Below, one piece after another: positions 31,974-40,513 of a DNA stretch of 64,000 nt (the stretch's first letter is position 1; the number at the start of each line of letters is the position of its first letter). A program made the position numbers and the translations under genes. The notes under the pieces are model-generated. The model was not told the origin of the DNA. It searched no databases and saw only the letters and a list, made by a program, of their open reading frames with translations. Source of the stretch: Ferroacidibacillus organovorans (GTDB lineage: Bacteria; Bacillota; Bacilli; Alicyclobacillales; SLC66); the NCBI RefSeq assembly GCF_001642725.1, contig NZ_LSUQ01000006.1:37976-101975 (forward strand). The letters run 5' to 3'.

Positions 31974-32839
31974 CAAGAAGAGGAGCCCTCACTGCCACTT
32001 CCCTCTTTTTCTCCGCTAGAGGAGTCGCTCTGCTTATCTTTCTGAGTATCTTCTTGATCGCTCTTTCCTTTTTCCCCTTTCTCCCCTTTTTCAGACGCTC
32101 CCGGTTTTTCGGTTTTCCCCATTTTCTCTTTATCGCCACCGCCCGCCTGCTTTACTGCCTCTTTCATACTATCCTGAAAGAGCAGTCGAAACGTGGGCAG
32201 TTGCAGCGCCTCTGTCATAATCATCATGATCTCTTTTCGGTATTCAGGGCTCTTCAAAAGATCAAACTGCATTTTCTGATACTCAGGCGACTTCATGAGA
32301 GCGAGCAGATCCTTTTGATACGTAGGATCGGTCATCAATTGTTTTTGCACGTTCGTCAATTGTTCCTTAGAGGCATTGACGACGGCGGCGGCGAATTGCG
32401 GGTCTTTCATTTGCTCGGTCAGCAGGCTTTTGTTTTTGCCTTGTTGCAACGTTTTTTCCACAGCCGTACTGATATCTGCCTGCGTAACCACTGACAGTCG
32501 TTTAAACTCAGGACTTGTCATCGTATCGCGAAGTGTCGCCATTCCTTCTTTGCTGTGGAGGATATCCAGCACCATCGCTTTTAGGTCTGGATACGCCGTA
32601 CCTCCGCTGCTCGCTTGACCTGATTTACCCGCTGCGCCTTGTGTCCCGCCTTGACCCGTCGCTTGTCCGTCCTGCCCTTGCGGTGAGGAAGAACCACTCT
32701 GCGGTGCAGAAGAGCCGCTCTGCGGTGAAGCGTTAGACACTTCTGCGGAAGTTGAGCCTCCTAGCCCGCAGCCTGCGAGCGTCGCAGTCAATCCCAGGCC
32801 GAGCAGCCAGACGTGGGCTGCGTGCGTTGCTGATTTCAT
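31973..32839 (-). CDS. gerD: spore germination lipoprotein GerD
   Basis: This 288-residue protein has a lipoprotein signal with lipobox LAGC and lipidated Cys24, a low-complexity Ser/Gln/Gly linker (about 30-75), a conserved helical domain containing repeated TSPEF, MKDPQF, MKSPEYQK and LKSPEYRKE units, and a long Lys/Glu/Ser-rich tail. GerD helps nutrient receptors cluster in the spore inner membrane. ATG 32839 is preferred over GTG 32842 by spacing from GAAGGTG. The identity rests on the lipoprotein signal, the SPEY-type repeats and the salA-gerD-pdaB-kbaA neighbourhood. Confidence 0.85.
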   Translation of the reverse strand: MKSATHAAHVWLLGLGLTATLAGCGLGGSTSAEVSNASPQSGSSAPQSGSSSPQGQDGQATGQGGTQGAAGKSGQASSGGTAYPDLKAMVLDILHSKEGMATLRDTMTSPEFKRLSVVTQADISTAVEKTLQQGKNKSLLTEQMKDPQFAAAVVNASKEQLTNVQKQLMTDPTYQKDLLALMKSPEYQKMQFDLLKSPEYRKEIMMIMTEALQLPTFRLLFQDSMKEAVKQAGGGDKEKMGKTEKPGASEKGEKGEKGKSDQEDTQKDKQSDSSSGEKEGSGSEGSSS

Positions 32840-32884
32840 CACGATTCACCTTCTTTCTTCAGCGAGCGTGATTAAAAGAAAATG

Positions 32885-33589
32885 TCACTGAACGGTCGAG
32901 TGTGTCGCGGCTCCCTTTACCAGTTCCGTCACGGTCGCAAAGTGGTAACCTTTTTCGCGCAGGCCGTCGATCACTGCGGGCAATGCCAGGTGCGTCTGCT
33001 TGCAAGAGTCGCTCGCATGCATCAGAATGATGTCGCCAGGTACGACGCGAGTCAGCACACGATTTTTGATCGCTTCGACGCCAGGATTCATCCAATCCAA
33101 TGAATCGGTGTTCCACTGAATCGTGCTATACCCCATGCTGTGCAGCGTCGACAGAACCTGTTTGTTAAAATCACCGTTAGGCGTACGAATCAAGCGGGTC
33201 TTCACGTTCAGTACTTCTTGCAGGCTCGCATCCGCCTTTTGAACTTGCTCGCGAATCCAGCCTTCGCTGAATTCGGAGTAATTCTTGTGCATATACCCGT
33301 GGCTGCCGATTTCAAAACCCATGGATTTGATACGTTTGGCAATCTCTTGGTGGTGAAGTACCCATGGTCCGGATAGGAAAAAGGTTGCCTTATCGACGTG
33401 TTTTTGGGCTAAGATATCGAGGATAGGTCCTGGCGATTTCTCGCCCCACGAGATATCGAACGTGAGTGCAACGACCTTCTGATTGGTTTGCACCTTATAG
33501 ATCGCTTCCGGGGTCTTTGATAAAGGCGCTTCAGTTTTGGTTTTCGCATACGTGACGTAGGATGAACCGAACGTAAGCGCAGTCAGCAA
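32885..33589 (-). CDS. pdaB: PdaB-type polysaccharide deacetylase
   Basis: This carbohydrate esterase family 4 protein is PdaB-like and sporulation-linked. It has LTFDISWGEKSPGPILDIL (metal/catalytic motif 1), GSHGYMHK (motif 2), RTPNGDFN (motif 3) and LMHASDS. B. subtilis PdaB has 254 residues and is needed for cortex modification. The interval given begins at TTG 33589, with no RBS. The frame continues upstream without a stop or canonical start to ATC codons at 33649 and 33646, right after GGAGGTG (33660-33654). From ATC 33649 the protein has 254 residues and a full N-terminal membrane/signal segment. Confidence 0.88.
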   Translation of the reverse strand: MLTALTFGSSYVTYAKTKTEAPLSKTPEAIYKVQTNQKVVALTFDISWGEKSPGPILDILAQKHVDKATFFLSGPWVLHHQEIAKRIKSMGFEIGSHGYMHKNYSEFSEGWIREQVQKADASLQEVLNVKTRLIRTPNGDFNKQVLSTLHSMGYSTIQWNTDSLDWMNPGVEAIKNRVLTRVVPGDIILMHASDSCKQTHLALPAVIDGLREKGYHFATVTELVKGAATHSTVQ

Positions 33590-33727
33590 AAGTGCTGTGC
33601 CAATCCGTACAGCGCGTTTAGCAAGCTTTGGACGAAAGGATTTGATGATGGAGCACCTCCATTCATTCGATTCGTTTCTCAGTTTGCGCGATGGAACGAT
33701 TCGGCATACACGAGAGGGGAAATCATC

Positions 33728-34309
33728 ATGGTAAAGAGATATCGCAGTTATTTTATCGTCGCACTCATTCTCTTTTTGATCGGCGCCTGGCTCGGAGGCG
33801 CGCAGGCGTCGTCGCTCTCAGCGGTGCTGACGCCTATGATGCACGGACTCAAGCAAGAGGCAGTGACACTGAAACACGAGAGTGTGCTCGCCACAGCGCT
33901 TGCGCTCTTTTATAACAATCTAAGAGTAAGCTTGATCATGATGGCAGGTGGGTTAGTCCTCGGAATCCTTCCCTTTTTGGTGGTCATCGCAAACGGAGCG
34001 CTCGTCGGCTATGTCCTGGCGACGCTCACGGCAAAGATTCATATCAGCCTATGGCTGGCGATTCTCACTGGGATACTGCCGCACGGGATCTTCGAGATCC
34101 CGGCCTATCTTCTGGCGAGCGCGTATGGTATGCGCATCGGTGCAACGGAGTTTCGCGCGATTGCGCGCGCGGGTAAGCCGGGGATGTGGGCGTATTTGCG
34201 GAAGGATTTGTGGACGATCGTGCTCATCGTTGCCGTACTGCTTTTGGTCGCGGCGTTTATCGAGTCAAGCATTACGCCCATTCTTTTGCGACTGGCGATT
34301 GGCGGTTAG
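33728..34309 (+). CDS. SpoIIM-family membrane protein (KbaA-like)
   Basis: This 193-residue protein has about five membrane segments and the SpoIIM/DUF95 hallmark GILPHGIFEIPAYLLASAYGMRIG. In B. subtilis the gene at this place is kbaA, an activator of the KinB sporulation kinase pathway; SpoIIM itself is part of the engulfment machinery. Family membership is clear, but which role applies is inferred from synteny only. ATG 33728 follows GAGAGGGGA with a 7 bp gap. It is divergent from pdaB and convergent with the small gene that follows. Confidence 0.82.
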   Translation: MVKRYRSYFIVALILFLIGAWLGGAQASSLSAVLTPMMHGLKQEAVTLKHESVLATALALFYNNLRVSLIMMAGGLVLGILPFLVVIANGALVGYVLATLTAKIHISLWLAILTGILPHGIFEIPAYLLASAYGMRIGATEFRAIARAGKPGMWAYLRKDLWTIVLIVAVLLLVAAFIESSITPILLRLAIGG

Positions 34310-34320
34310 CGTTCACTGCT

Positions 34321-34584
34321 TCAGATCAAACTCTCGATCTCATCGGCGGGAAACTGGAGAAATTTCGTTTCTTCACGCTCTTTAAAGGAAACCGTATAAA
34401 AGGATTCGGCGCGTGCGAGCAGTTGCAGCTCAGTGGTAGAAAAATCGCGCTGCAAGCGGTTTGCGACTTCGCGTTTTGCGGTGCTCACCGTTTCGTCTGT
34501 AGGACTCAGCAGTGTGGCATACTGGAGTTGAGCCCACGAGAGGATGAAAAGTTGTGCGTCCATGGATAAAGTAGTTTCGTTCAT
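34321..34584 (-). CDS. small acidic protein of unknown function
   Basis: This encodes 87 residues, MNETTLSMDAQLFILSW to FPADEIESLI. I do not recognise the family. It is predicted soluble, largely helical and rich in Glu/Thr, with no signal peptide, membrane segment or cysteine. GTG 34617 is an alternative start, but AAAGGGA lies about 11 bp before ATG 34584. It is divergent from arginase, with a 12-bp palindrome between the two. Confidence 0.6.
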   Translation of the reverse strand: MNETTLSMDAQLFILSWAQLQYATLLSPTDETVSTAKREVANRLQRDFSTTELQLLARAESFYTVSFKEREETKFLQFPADEIESLI

Positions 34585-34630
34585 AGAGAGACGTCCCTTT
34601 CTGGCGGAAATGCCCACTTGCTTGATTTCC

Positions 34631-34642
34631 TATGGTACCATA
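34631..34642. promoter_or_regulatory. 12-bp perfect palindrome upstream of arginase
   Basis: TATGGTACCATA lies between two divergent genes, 22 bp before the arginase ATG. It may be an operator; the protein that would bind is unknown. Confidence 0.4.
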
Positions 34643-34664
34643 AGTTTGAGGAGCGTTGAAACGA

Positions 34665-35576
34665 ATGATAAAAAATCGAAAATCCTTACGTGTGATCGGT
34701 GTTCCGTCTGACTTGGGTCAGGGGCGGCGCGGGGTCGATATGGGTCCGAGCGCGATACGCTATGCAGGATTGTCTGAGAAGCTCGAAGCGCTCGGCTATG
34801 ACGTCAAAGATCTCGGCAACCTTTCAGTGGCCCAACCGGAGTCGCGGGTGCAAGGGGATGTGAAGCTGAAATATCTCACCCAAGTGCACGCGATTTGCGA
34901 TGAATTGCGCGGCATGGTGGCGCAGGTTATGGCGGATAACGCGTTTCCTATCGTGCTCGGCGGCGATCACAGTCTCGCCATCGGCAGTGTGGCGGGGGCG
35001 GCCGAAGCGCTTGGCGGCGAGATGGGTTGCATCTGGTTTGACGCACATGGTGATATGAACACGGATGAGACGACGCCGAGCGGAAACATCCACGGCATGC
35101 CGCTCGCCGCGTCACTCGGTTACGGACATGATGATCTGACGCGAATTGGATCGCTTTTTCCCAAACTCAAACCGGAGCGTGTGGTGCTTGTCGGCGCGCG
35201 TTCGATTGACCCGCTTGAACGCGAATTGATCGCTAAAAGTGGGATGCACGTCTTTACAATGGCGGACGTGGATGAGCTAGGCATGAGTACAGTGATGAGG
35301 CGCGCAATCGAGATTGCTTCAAGCGGAACGAGTGGTGTGCATCTGAGTGTGGATCTCGATGCGCTCGACCCGATGTACGCGCCGGGTGTAGGAACGCCTG
35401 TTCACGGTGGATTTACGTATCGCGAGGGGCATCTCGCCATGGAATTGCTCGCGTCTGCCGGGTGTGTCACGTCTGTCGATGTGGTGGAGGTAAACCCAAT
35501 TCTTGATTCGGAGAATCGAACGGGCAAAATGGCCGTTGAGCTTCTTTCTTCTTTGCTTGGACTTACGGTCATTTGA
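34665..35576 (+). CDS. rocF: arginase
   Basis: This 303-residue ureohydrolase converts arginine to ornithine and urea. The binuclear manganese site is intact: GGDHS (99-103), DAHGD (126-130), NIHGMPL (141-147) and SVDLDALDP (228-236). The C-terminal EVNPILDSENRTGKMA confirms the arginase rather than agmatinase branch. ATG 34665 is used; TTG 34656 is too close to GAGGAG (34648-34653). A terminator follows. Confidence 0.95.
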   Translation: MIKNRKSLRVIGVPSDLGQGRRGVDMGPSAIRYAGLSEKLEALGYDVKDLGNLSVAQPESRVQGDVKLKYLTQVHAICDELRGMVAQVMADNAFPIVLGGDHSLAIGSVAGAAEALGGEMGCIWFDAHGDMNTDETTPSGNIHGMPLAASLGYGHDDLTRIGSLFPKLKPERVVLVGARSIDPLERELIAKSGMHVFTMADVDELGMSTVMRRAIEIASSGTSGVHLSVDLDALDPMYAPGVGTPVHGGFTYREGHLAMELLASAGCVTSVDVVEVNPILDSENRTGKMAVELLSSLLGLTVI

Positions 35577-35600
35577 CGCGATAGAGAAAGAAAGACGAAG

Positions 35601-35628
35601 GGCTGAGCCGCGTCGCTTAGCCTTTTTT
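35601..35628 (+). terminator. rho-independent terminator after arginase
   Basis: GGCTGAGC (35601-35608) pairs with GCTTAGCC (35615-35622), with one G-T pair, and is followed by six Ts. The stem is extended by AAG/CTT. Confidence 0.85.
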
Positions 35629-35650
35629 ATGGTGCTGGAGGGTGAGACGT

Positions 35651-36742
35651 TTGGAGATGGATCAGACATTCGCGCAACTCGAACGGCGTGCCGATGTTGC
35701 GTGGATTGATGTACGTTCGGAGGGAGAGTATGCTGAATCGCACGTTCCTGGCGCCGTATCGGTTCCGCTGTTTGACAATGAGGAACGCGCGGAGATAGGG
35801 ACACTGTATAAACAGGTTGGGCCTGAGAGAGCGCGCGAGCGTGGACTTGAGATCGCATCGCGAAAACTGCCGAATCTGGTGCGCGCGATTCGAGAGCGGG
35901 CGGGTGACCGGATCCCTGTAATTTACTGTTGGCGCGGAGGGATGCGCAGTCAGTCGGTGACGACCGTTTTAGGTCTGATGGGCATACCTGCCGTGCGGCT
36001 CGCTGGTGGGTATCGCGCGTATCGTGTTCATATCACGGAATGGCTTGCCAGCATGCGCGCGGACAAGCTGCCCCCGCTTCTTGTGATCCACGGCATGACG
36101 GGGGTCGGCAAAAGTATGCTCTTGCAGTTGCTCAAAGAGCGCGGGGAACCAGTTCTCGACTTAGAGGGATTTGCGGGGCATCGCGGTTCAGTATTCGGCG
36201 GGATTGGCCTTAAACCGGCGAATCAACGGGAGTTTGACGGACGTCTGTACGATGCTTTGCAGCGACAGCAAAATGCGCCGTATTTGATTATCGAAGCGGA
36301 GAGCAAGCGTATCGGGCACGTGAATATGCCTGATTTTCTCTACGAGGCAAAACTTCGCGGACACAATCTCCTTCTTTTTGCCTCGCTAAAGACGCGGGTG
36401 GTGAGAACGCTTTTGCAGTACCGACTCGATGATGAACAGGCGTTTGTGAGCGCGGTCGGGCATGCGCTTGCGCGAATTGAGCGACGCTTTTCGCCGGCAT
36501 TTCGCACGTTTGTGAGCGAAGCGTTTTTAGCGCGTGACTGGCACAGCTTGATTGCAGCACTTCTCACCGACTATTATGATCCGCGCTATGAACACGCAAT
36601 GAAATCGTATACGCATCCATTTTATGAGGTAGATGGTGAGGATCTTGAAAAGGCGGCAGATGAGGTTGTGGCGCGCGCCTATTCAGCGTTTGCTGTGACG
36701 GATTCCGGTCAGCGTGAATGGATTGGTGGGAGAACAAATTAA
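35651..36742 (+). CDS. mnmH: tRNA 2-selenouridine/geranyl-2-thiouridine synthase (MnmH/SelU)
   Basis: This 363-residue protein joins an N-terminal rhodanese domain with catalytic C93 in YCWRGGMRSQS to a P-loop domain with GMTGVGKS at 148-155, the defining MnmH architecture. The enzyme replaces sulfur with selenium, through a geranylated intermediate, at the wobble 2-thiouridine of tRNAs for Glu, Gln and Lys. Selenophosphate synthase (selD) is not in the window. The start is TTG 35651 (6 bp after GGAGGGTG); ATG 35657 is possible. Confidence 0.9.
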   Translation: MEMDQTFAQLERRADVAWIDVRSEGEYAESHVPGAVSVPLFDNEERAEIGTLYKQVGPERARERGLEIASRKLPNLVRAIRERAGDRIPVIYCWRGGMRSQSVTTVLGLMGIPAVRLAGGYRAYRVHITEWLASMRADKLPPLLVIHGMTGVGKSMLLQLLKERGEPVLDLEGFAGHRGSVFGGIGLKPANQREFDGRLYDALQRQQNAPYLIIEAESKRIGHVNMPDFLYEAKLRGHNLLLFASLKTRVVRTLLQYRLDDEQAFVSAVGHALARIERRFSPAFRTFVSEAFLARDWHSLIAALLTDYYDPRYEHAMKSYTHPFYEVDGEDLEKAADEVVARAYSAFAVTDSGQREWIGGRTN

Positions 36743-36759
36743 CCACCGGGTGATGCGCG

Positions 36760-37509
36760 ATGATCTATGTGGCATTGGGGGACTCCATCACGCATGGCTA
36801 TGATTCCAGCAAGCCAGCACACCGCTACGTTGATCAATTGACCGAGAAGTTAAACCAGATGAATGTGACTCACACGTACGTGAATGCTAAACCGGGGTAT
36901 ACTGCGCCGCAGTTGCTTGCAAGTATGGAAAAGATTCCTCCGTGCATTCTGGCAGAGTCGACGCTTACGACGGTGATGATCGGGGGCAATGATCTTTTGC
37001 GTGTCCTCCCGTGGTACTTGAATGACCCTGAGGAGGGACGCCGTCGATTGGAGACGACGGTCATTCCCGTTGTGCGCGAGATTCTCGAAAAGGCGAAACC
37101 GAGCTCGCATACGATCTTGCTTCTGTGCACGATCTATAACCCATTTCCAAACAGCGATCTCGCTGCGCGCGGGGTTGGCGATTATAATGACATGCTCGCG
37201 CGTCTCGCCTCAGAGTGCTCATGTGAACTCGTGCGGATTGATGATTCTTATCAGGGGCGAGAGTCGGAGCTTGTAAATGGATATCGGAGAGGAGCACTCG
37301 AAGATTATCGCTTGATCAAGAACCCGATTCATCCAAATGACCGCGGGCATGCGCGCATCGCGGAGGCCATCTTTCACGTATATAAGAAGAGGGCCCGCGA
37401 GATGCTTGTGGCGATGAAGAAAAAGACGGGTGATCCAGTGCTTGACGCGCAAAGGAGAAGGCGGTCGCGCAGGAGCGGCGGCGGGGTGCGGGTGAATCGA
37501 AAGCGCTAA
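36760..37509 (+). CDS. cytoplasmic SGNH/GDSL-family hydrolase
   Basis: This 249-residue esterase/lipase-like protein has nucleophile S9 in ALGDSITHG, block III GGND (75-78), and the D194-x2-H197 pair in HPNDRGHARIA. There is no signal peptide, so it acts inside the cell, and the C-terminus is strongly basic (RRRSRRSGGGVRVNRKR). Substrate is unknown. It is 17 bp after mnmH and probably co-transcribed. Confidence 0.85.
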   Translation: MIYVALGDSITHGYDSSKPAHRYVDQLTEKLNQMNVTHTYVNAKPGYTAPQLLASMEKIPPCILAESTLTTVMIGGNDLLRVLPWYLNDPEEGRRRLETTVIPVVREILEKAKPSSHTILLLCTIYNPFPNSDLAARGVGDYNDMLARLASECSCELVRIDDSYQGRESELVNGYRRGALEDYRLIKNPIHPNDRGHARIAEAIFHVYKKRAREMLVAMKKKTGDPVLDAQRRRRSRRSGGGVRVNRKR

Positions 37510-37561
37510 ACATCTCAGCACATTCTTAGAAATCCGTGCGGCACTGGCACCGTTTGCGATG

Positions 37562-37567
37562 TATAAT
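37562..37567 (+). promoter_or_regulatory. possible -10 element before the sigW-like gene
   Basis: A perfect TATAAT lies 44 bp before the start codon. I see neither a good sigma-A -35 nor a TGAAAC...CGTA autoregulated ECF promoter. Confidence 0.35.
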
Positions 37568-37610
37568 AGAGTAGAATGTTTTGATTACCAAAGATTGATG
37601 GGGGTCGCGG

Positions 37611-38183
37611 ATGGACCACGTCGCGCAGGGTGTGCTTGAAGAAGCGCAAATGGGAGATGTCGCGGCGTTTGAGAAGATTGTCAACGCCTACGAAAATCGT
37701 TTGTTCACGATGGCCTTTCGAATGCTTGGAAATCGCACAGAAGCGGAGGACGCGGTGCAAGAAACGTTTTTGCGCGTCTACACGAACCTGCCGCGCTATA
37801 ACGAGACGTATCAATTCTCGACGTGGATTTACCGCATAGCGACAAATGTTTGCATTGACGGATTGCGTAAACGTCGCCCACACCAATCGCTTGATGTTGA
37901 CGATGGCGAAGAAGGAAACAGAGATGGGTATGAGCGTCTCGCGAGTGATGAACAAGATCCACTCGATTTCGTCGTTCAGACTGAGCGCTGCGCTGATGTT
38001 CAGCGCGCGCTGAACGATCTCCCGGTTACCTATCGAACGGTGCTCATTTTAAAATACATTCAGGAATTATCTCTTCAGGAGATTAGTGATATTTTGCACG
38101 TTCCTGTCACGACGGTGAAGACGAGAATTCACCGCGGCCGAGAGGCCATGAAAGAACGATTTGTGGATGTGCCTGTATCGTGA
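37611..38183 (+). CDS. sigW: ECF RNA polymerase sigma factor, SigW-like
   Basis: This 190-residue group 4 sigma factor has region 2 (ENRLFTMAFRMLGNRTEAEDAVQETFLRVY, then FSTWIYRIATNVCIDGLRKR) and region 4 (LPVTYRTVLILKYIQELSLQEISDILHVPVTTVKTRIHRGR), with an acidic linker. In Bacilli SigW answers envelope stress and lies before cdaA as here. ATG 37611 follows GGGGGTCGCGG. The stop overlaps the possible GTG start of its anti-sigma factor. Confidence 0.9.
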   Translation: MDHVAQGVLEEAQMGDVAAFEKIVNAYENRLFTMAFRMLGNRTEAEDAVQETFLRVYTNLPRYNETYQFSTWIYRIATNVCIDGLRKRRPHQSLDVDDGEEGNRDGYERLASDEQDPLDFVVQTERCADVQRALNDLPVTYRTVLILKYIQELSLQEISDILHVPVTTVKTRIHRGREAMKERFVDVPVS

Positions 38184-38197
38184 AAGAGGGGATCCTT

Positions 38198-38467
38198 GTG
38201 ACGTGTGAGGAAGCAAAGCAAACGCTGCATTTTCACCTGGATGGCGACGACCACCACCCTCATGTAAAACTCGCGCATCACCATCGAGTGACGTGCGCGC
38301 ACTGTGAAGCGCATCTTGATCAATTGAAGGAAGTCGAGCGAGAACTGCGGAGCATGGTGCAACTTTCGGCCCCGTGTTCGCTTCATGAGCGCATCATGAA
38401 GCGTGTGCAGTCGACGCCTCAGAAACGCCCTCTCTATGGTTCGGTAGATCGTGGAAAGCTGATGTGA
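38198..38467 (+). CDS. small soluble zinc-binding anti-sigma factor
   Basis: This 89-residue protein carries the complete ZAS motif: C3, H29, C33 and C36, that is C-x25-H-x3-C-x2-C, the spacing of redox-responsive RsrA. The usual RsiW at this locus is about 200 residues with a membrane span and is cleaved by site-1/site-2 proteases; here no membrane segment exists. It would sequester the sigma factor encoded just upstream. GTG 38198 follows GAGGGG; GTG 38180, overlapping the sigma stop, is an alternative. Confidence 0.8.
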   Translation: MTCEEAKQTLHFHLDGDDHHPHVKLAHHHRVTCAHCEAHLDQLKEVERELRSMVQLSAPCSLHERIMKRVQSTPQKRPLYGSVDRGKLM

Positions 38468-38471
38468 GCGC

Positions 38472-39293
38472 ATGCCCTCTCTGCTGATTCTTTTAAATAA
38501 GTACATTTTTGATGTTCTGGATATCGCGATCGTATCGTACGTGTTCTATCGTGTGATTCTCTTGATACGCGGCACGCGCGCGGTACAACTGCTCAAAGGT
38601 TTGATCGTGCTGTTTGTGGCGCTCGGCCTGAGTCGCGTGTTTCATCTGCAAGCGCTAAACTGGCTCCTGACGCAAACCCTCACGGTGGGACTCTTTGCGA
38701 TCCCTGTCGTGTTTCAGCCTGAACTGAGGCGTGGACTCGAACAGTTGGGGCGGGCAAGCCTATTCCAGTTGCGCTTGAATTGGCAAGGGACAGGCGATAC
38801 GACGCATGTCGTACAGGAACTGGTCGCGGCGACAAAGGTTTTTTCCAAGAATCGAATTGGCGCGCTGCTCGTTCTTGAGCGGGACACAGGGCTGAATGAG
38901 TATGTTCAAACCGGGATTGCGATTCAGGGCCTGCTCAGTGCTGAACTCTTGATCAACACCTTTATTCCGAATACACCCCTTCACGATGGCGCGGCGATCT
39001 TGCGCGGCGAGCGGGTTCTTGCCGCGAGTTGTTTCTTACCGCTTAGCGACAGTGACGCGATTTTGAAGGAGCTTGGCACGCGCCACCGCGCAGGGATCGG
39101 TGTAACAGAACAATCGGATGCTGTTGCGATTATTGTTTCGGAGGAAACGGGCCAAATCTCAATCTCTGAGGGTGGCATTTTAAGACGGGGATTGGATGAG
39201 CGCGAATTGACGGAGCGACTCAATGAGGTTTACGGAACGATGCGCAATCAACGGCCTTTCCGACTCTTTGCTCGAAAAGGTGAACGCGCATGA
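38472..39293 (+). CDS. cdaA: diadenylate cyclase CdaA
   Basis: This 273-residue enzyme makes c-di-AMP from two ATP. Three N-terminal membrane segments (to about residue 82) precede a DAC domain with the catalytic DGA at 172-174 and the ATP-binding GTRHRA at 202-207. c-di-AMP controls potassium and osmolyte transport and cell-wall homeostasis. The gene overlaps cdaR by 4 bp and lies in the conserved cdaA-cdaR-glmM cluster. Confidence 0.97.
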   Translation: MPSLLILLNKYIFDVLDIAIVSYVFYRVILLIRGTRAVQLLKGLIVLFVALGLSRVFHLQALNWLLTQTLTVGLFAIPVVFQPELRRGLEQLGRASLFQLRLNWQGTGDTTHVVQELVAATKVFSKNRIGALLVLERDTGLNEYVQTGIAIQGLLSAELLINTFIPNTPLHDGAAILRGERVLAASCFLPLSDSDAILKELGTRHRAGIGVTEQSDAVAIIVSEETGQISISEGGILRRGLDERELTERLNEVYGTMRNQRPFRLFARKGERA

Positions 39294-40513
39294 AAAAGGC
39301 CAGCGATTTTTTGCAGAGCAATCTCACAGCACGACTCGTGAGCGTTCTTTTGGCGGTGATGCTCTGGTATGTGGTGCAGTCTTCTTCGACGCAGTCGATC
39401 TCACCTGCCGCACTCACGACGACGACGGCCGTTCTACACGGCATTCCGATTCACGCCCGCATCAGCCCTGACATGGCGGTGCTCGGTCAGAATCCTGTCA
39501 AGACGGATGTATCCGTCTCCGGTGGCCTTTTGAGCGTCGCTTCCGTACAGGTTGCGTACGGGAACTTACAAGCGGTAGTCAATGCGCGGGGACTGAAGCC
39601 AGGCGTTCATGAACTGCCTGTCACGATGATCAATCTGCCAACACACGCGACCACGTACACCCCCCAAGTGAAGCATGTCACACTCGATCTGCGGCCTGTG
39701 ATTGATCACGCGTTGAAACCGACGTTACGCTTTCAAGGGGCTGTGAGCGCCGGCGCTCAATTGGCGCACGTCAACATTGGGATCTCGCACGTCGTCGTGC
39801 GCGGGCCTGATGTGGATGTTCACCGCGTTCGCGCGGTCGTGGGGACGATTTCTGTCGTGAATCGCGGTTCAACGTTTGCGGCGCGCGTCACGTGGGTGCC
39901 CGTGGATCAAAACGGTGCGGTGGTGGGCGGTGTGCAGTGCTCGCCGAGTACATCGATGGTAACCGTGCCTTTTCGCCAGACGTCTGTCACTGTGCCACTC
40001 GTCGCGAGCACATTTGGCATTCCTGCGTTTCCTTATTATGTGGCATCTGTGCAAGTGCTGCCGCACACGATCCAGGTGACAGGCGCCTCCGCGGCGCTTG
40101 TGAATCTTCCTCCGATTGCGCTCTCTCCGATGAACGTGGCTGGTCTGCAACAGACGTCGACCATTACGAAGACGATTCCTATTCCGGTGGCGGGCGCTCA
40201 TTTGTCGAGTGTGACTGCGACGGTGACGGTGACGGTCGTCCCAGGTGTGCGAACGGTGGTGCAGCATGTTCCGATCGTCATCCGGGGCGCGACGTCGCAT
40301 GTGCGCTATCGTCTTTCAACGAGTACGGTTGATGTCGCGTTGTTTGGGCCGCAATCCCCAGCGCTCACAGCGCAGGATCTTGAGGCGTCGGTGCAAGTGC
40401 AGGGACTGGCGGCAGGGCAATCGACACGTGAAACGGTGACAGTGAGTGTCCCCGCACCTTGGGTGATCCAGTCGGTGACGCACAGCGTCGTTCATGTAAG
40501 CGCATTGCCATAG
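39290..40513 (+). CDS. cdaR: CdaA regulator CdaR (YbbR-domain protein)
   Basis: This 407-residue protein has one N-terminal membrane segment (LTARLVSVLLAVMLWYVV, about 13-30) and an extracytoplasmic region of about four YbbR repeats, rich in Val and Thr, with recurring PV-x-V strands. CdaR binds CdaA in the membrane and tunes c-di-AMP synthesis; in several Firmicutes the two also complex with GlmM. ATG 39290 overlaps the cdaA stop. Confidence 0.92.
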   Translation: MKKASDFLQSNLTARLVSVLLAVMLWYVVQSSSTQSISPAALTTTTAVLHGIPIHARISPDMAVLGQNPVKTDVSVSGGLLSVASVQVAYGNLQAVVNARGLKPGVHELPVTMINLPTHATTYTPQVKHVTLDLRPVIDHALKPTLRFQGAVSAGAQLAHVNIGISHVVVRGPDVDVHRVRAVVGTISVVNRGSTFAARVTWVPVDQNGAVVGGVQCSPSTSMVTVPFRQTSVTVPLVASTFGIPAFPYYVASVQVLPHTIQVTGASAALVNLPPIALSPMNVAGLQQTSTITKTIPIPVAGAHLSSVTATVTVTVVPGVRTVVQHVPIVIRGATSHVRYRLSTSTVDVALFGPQSPALTAQDLEASVQVQGLAAGQSTRETVTVSVPAPWVIQSVTHSVVHVSALP

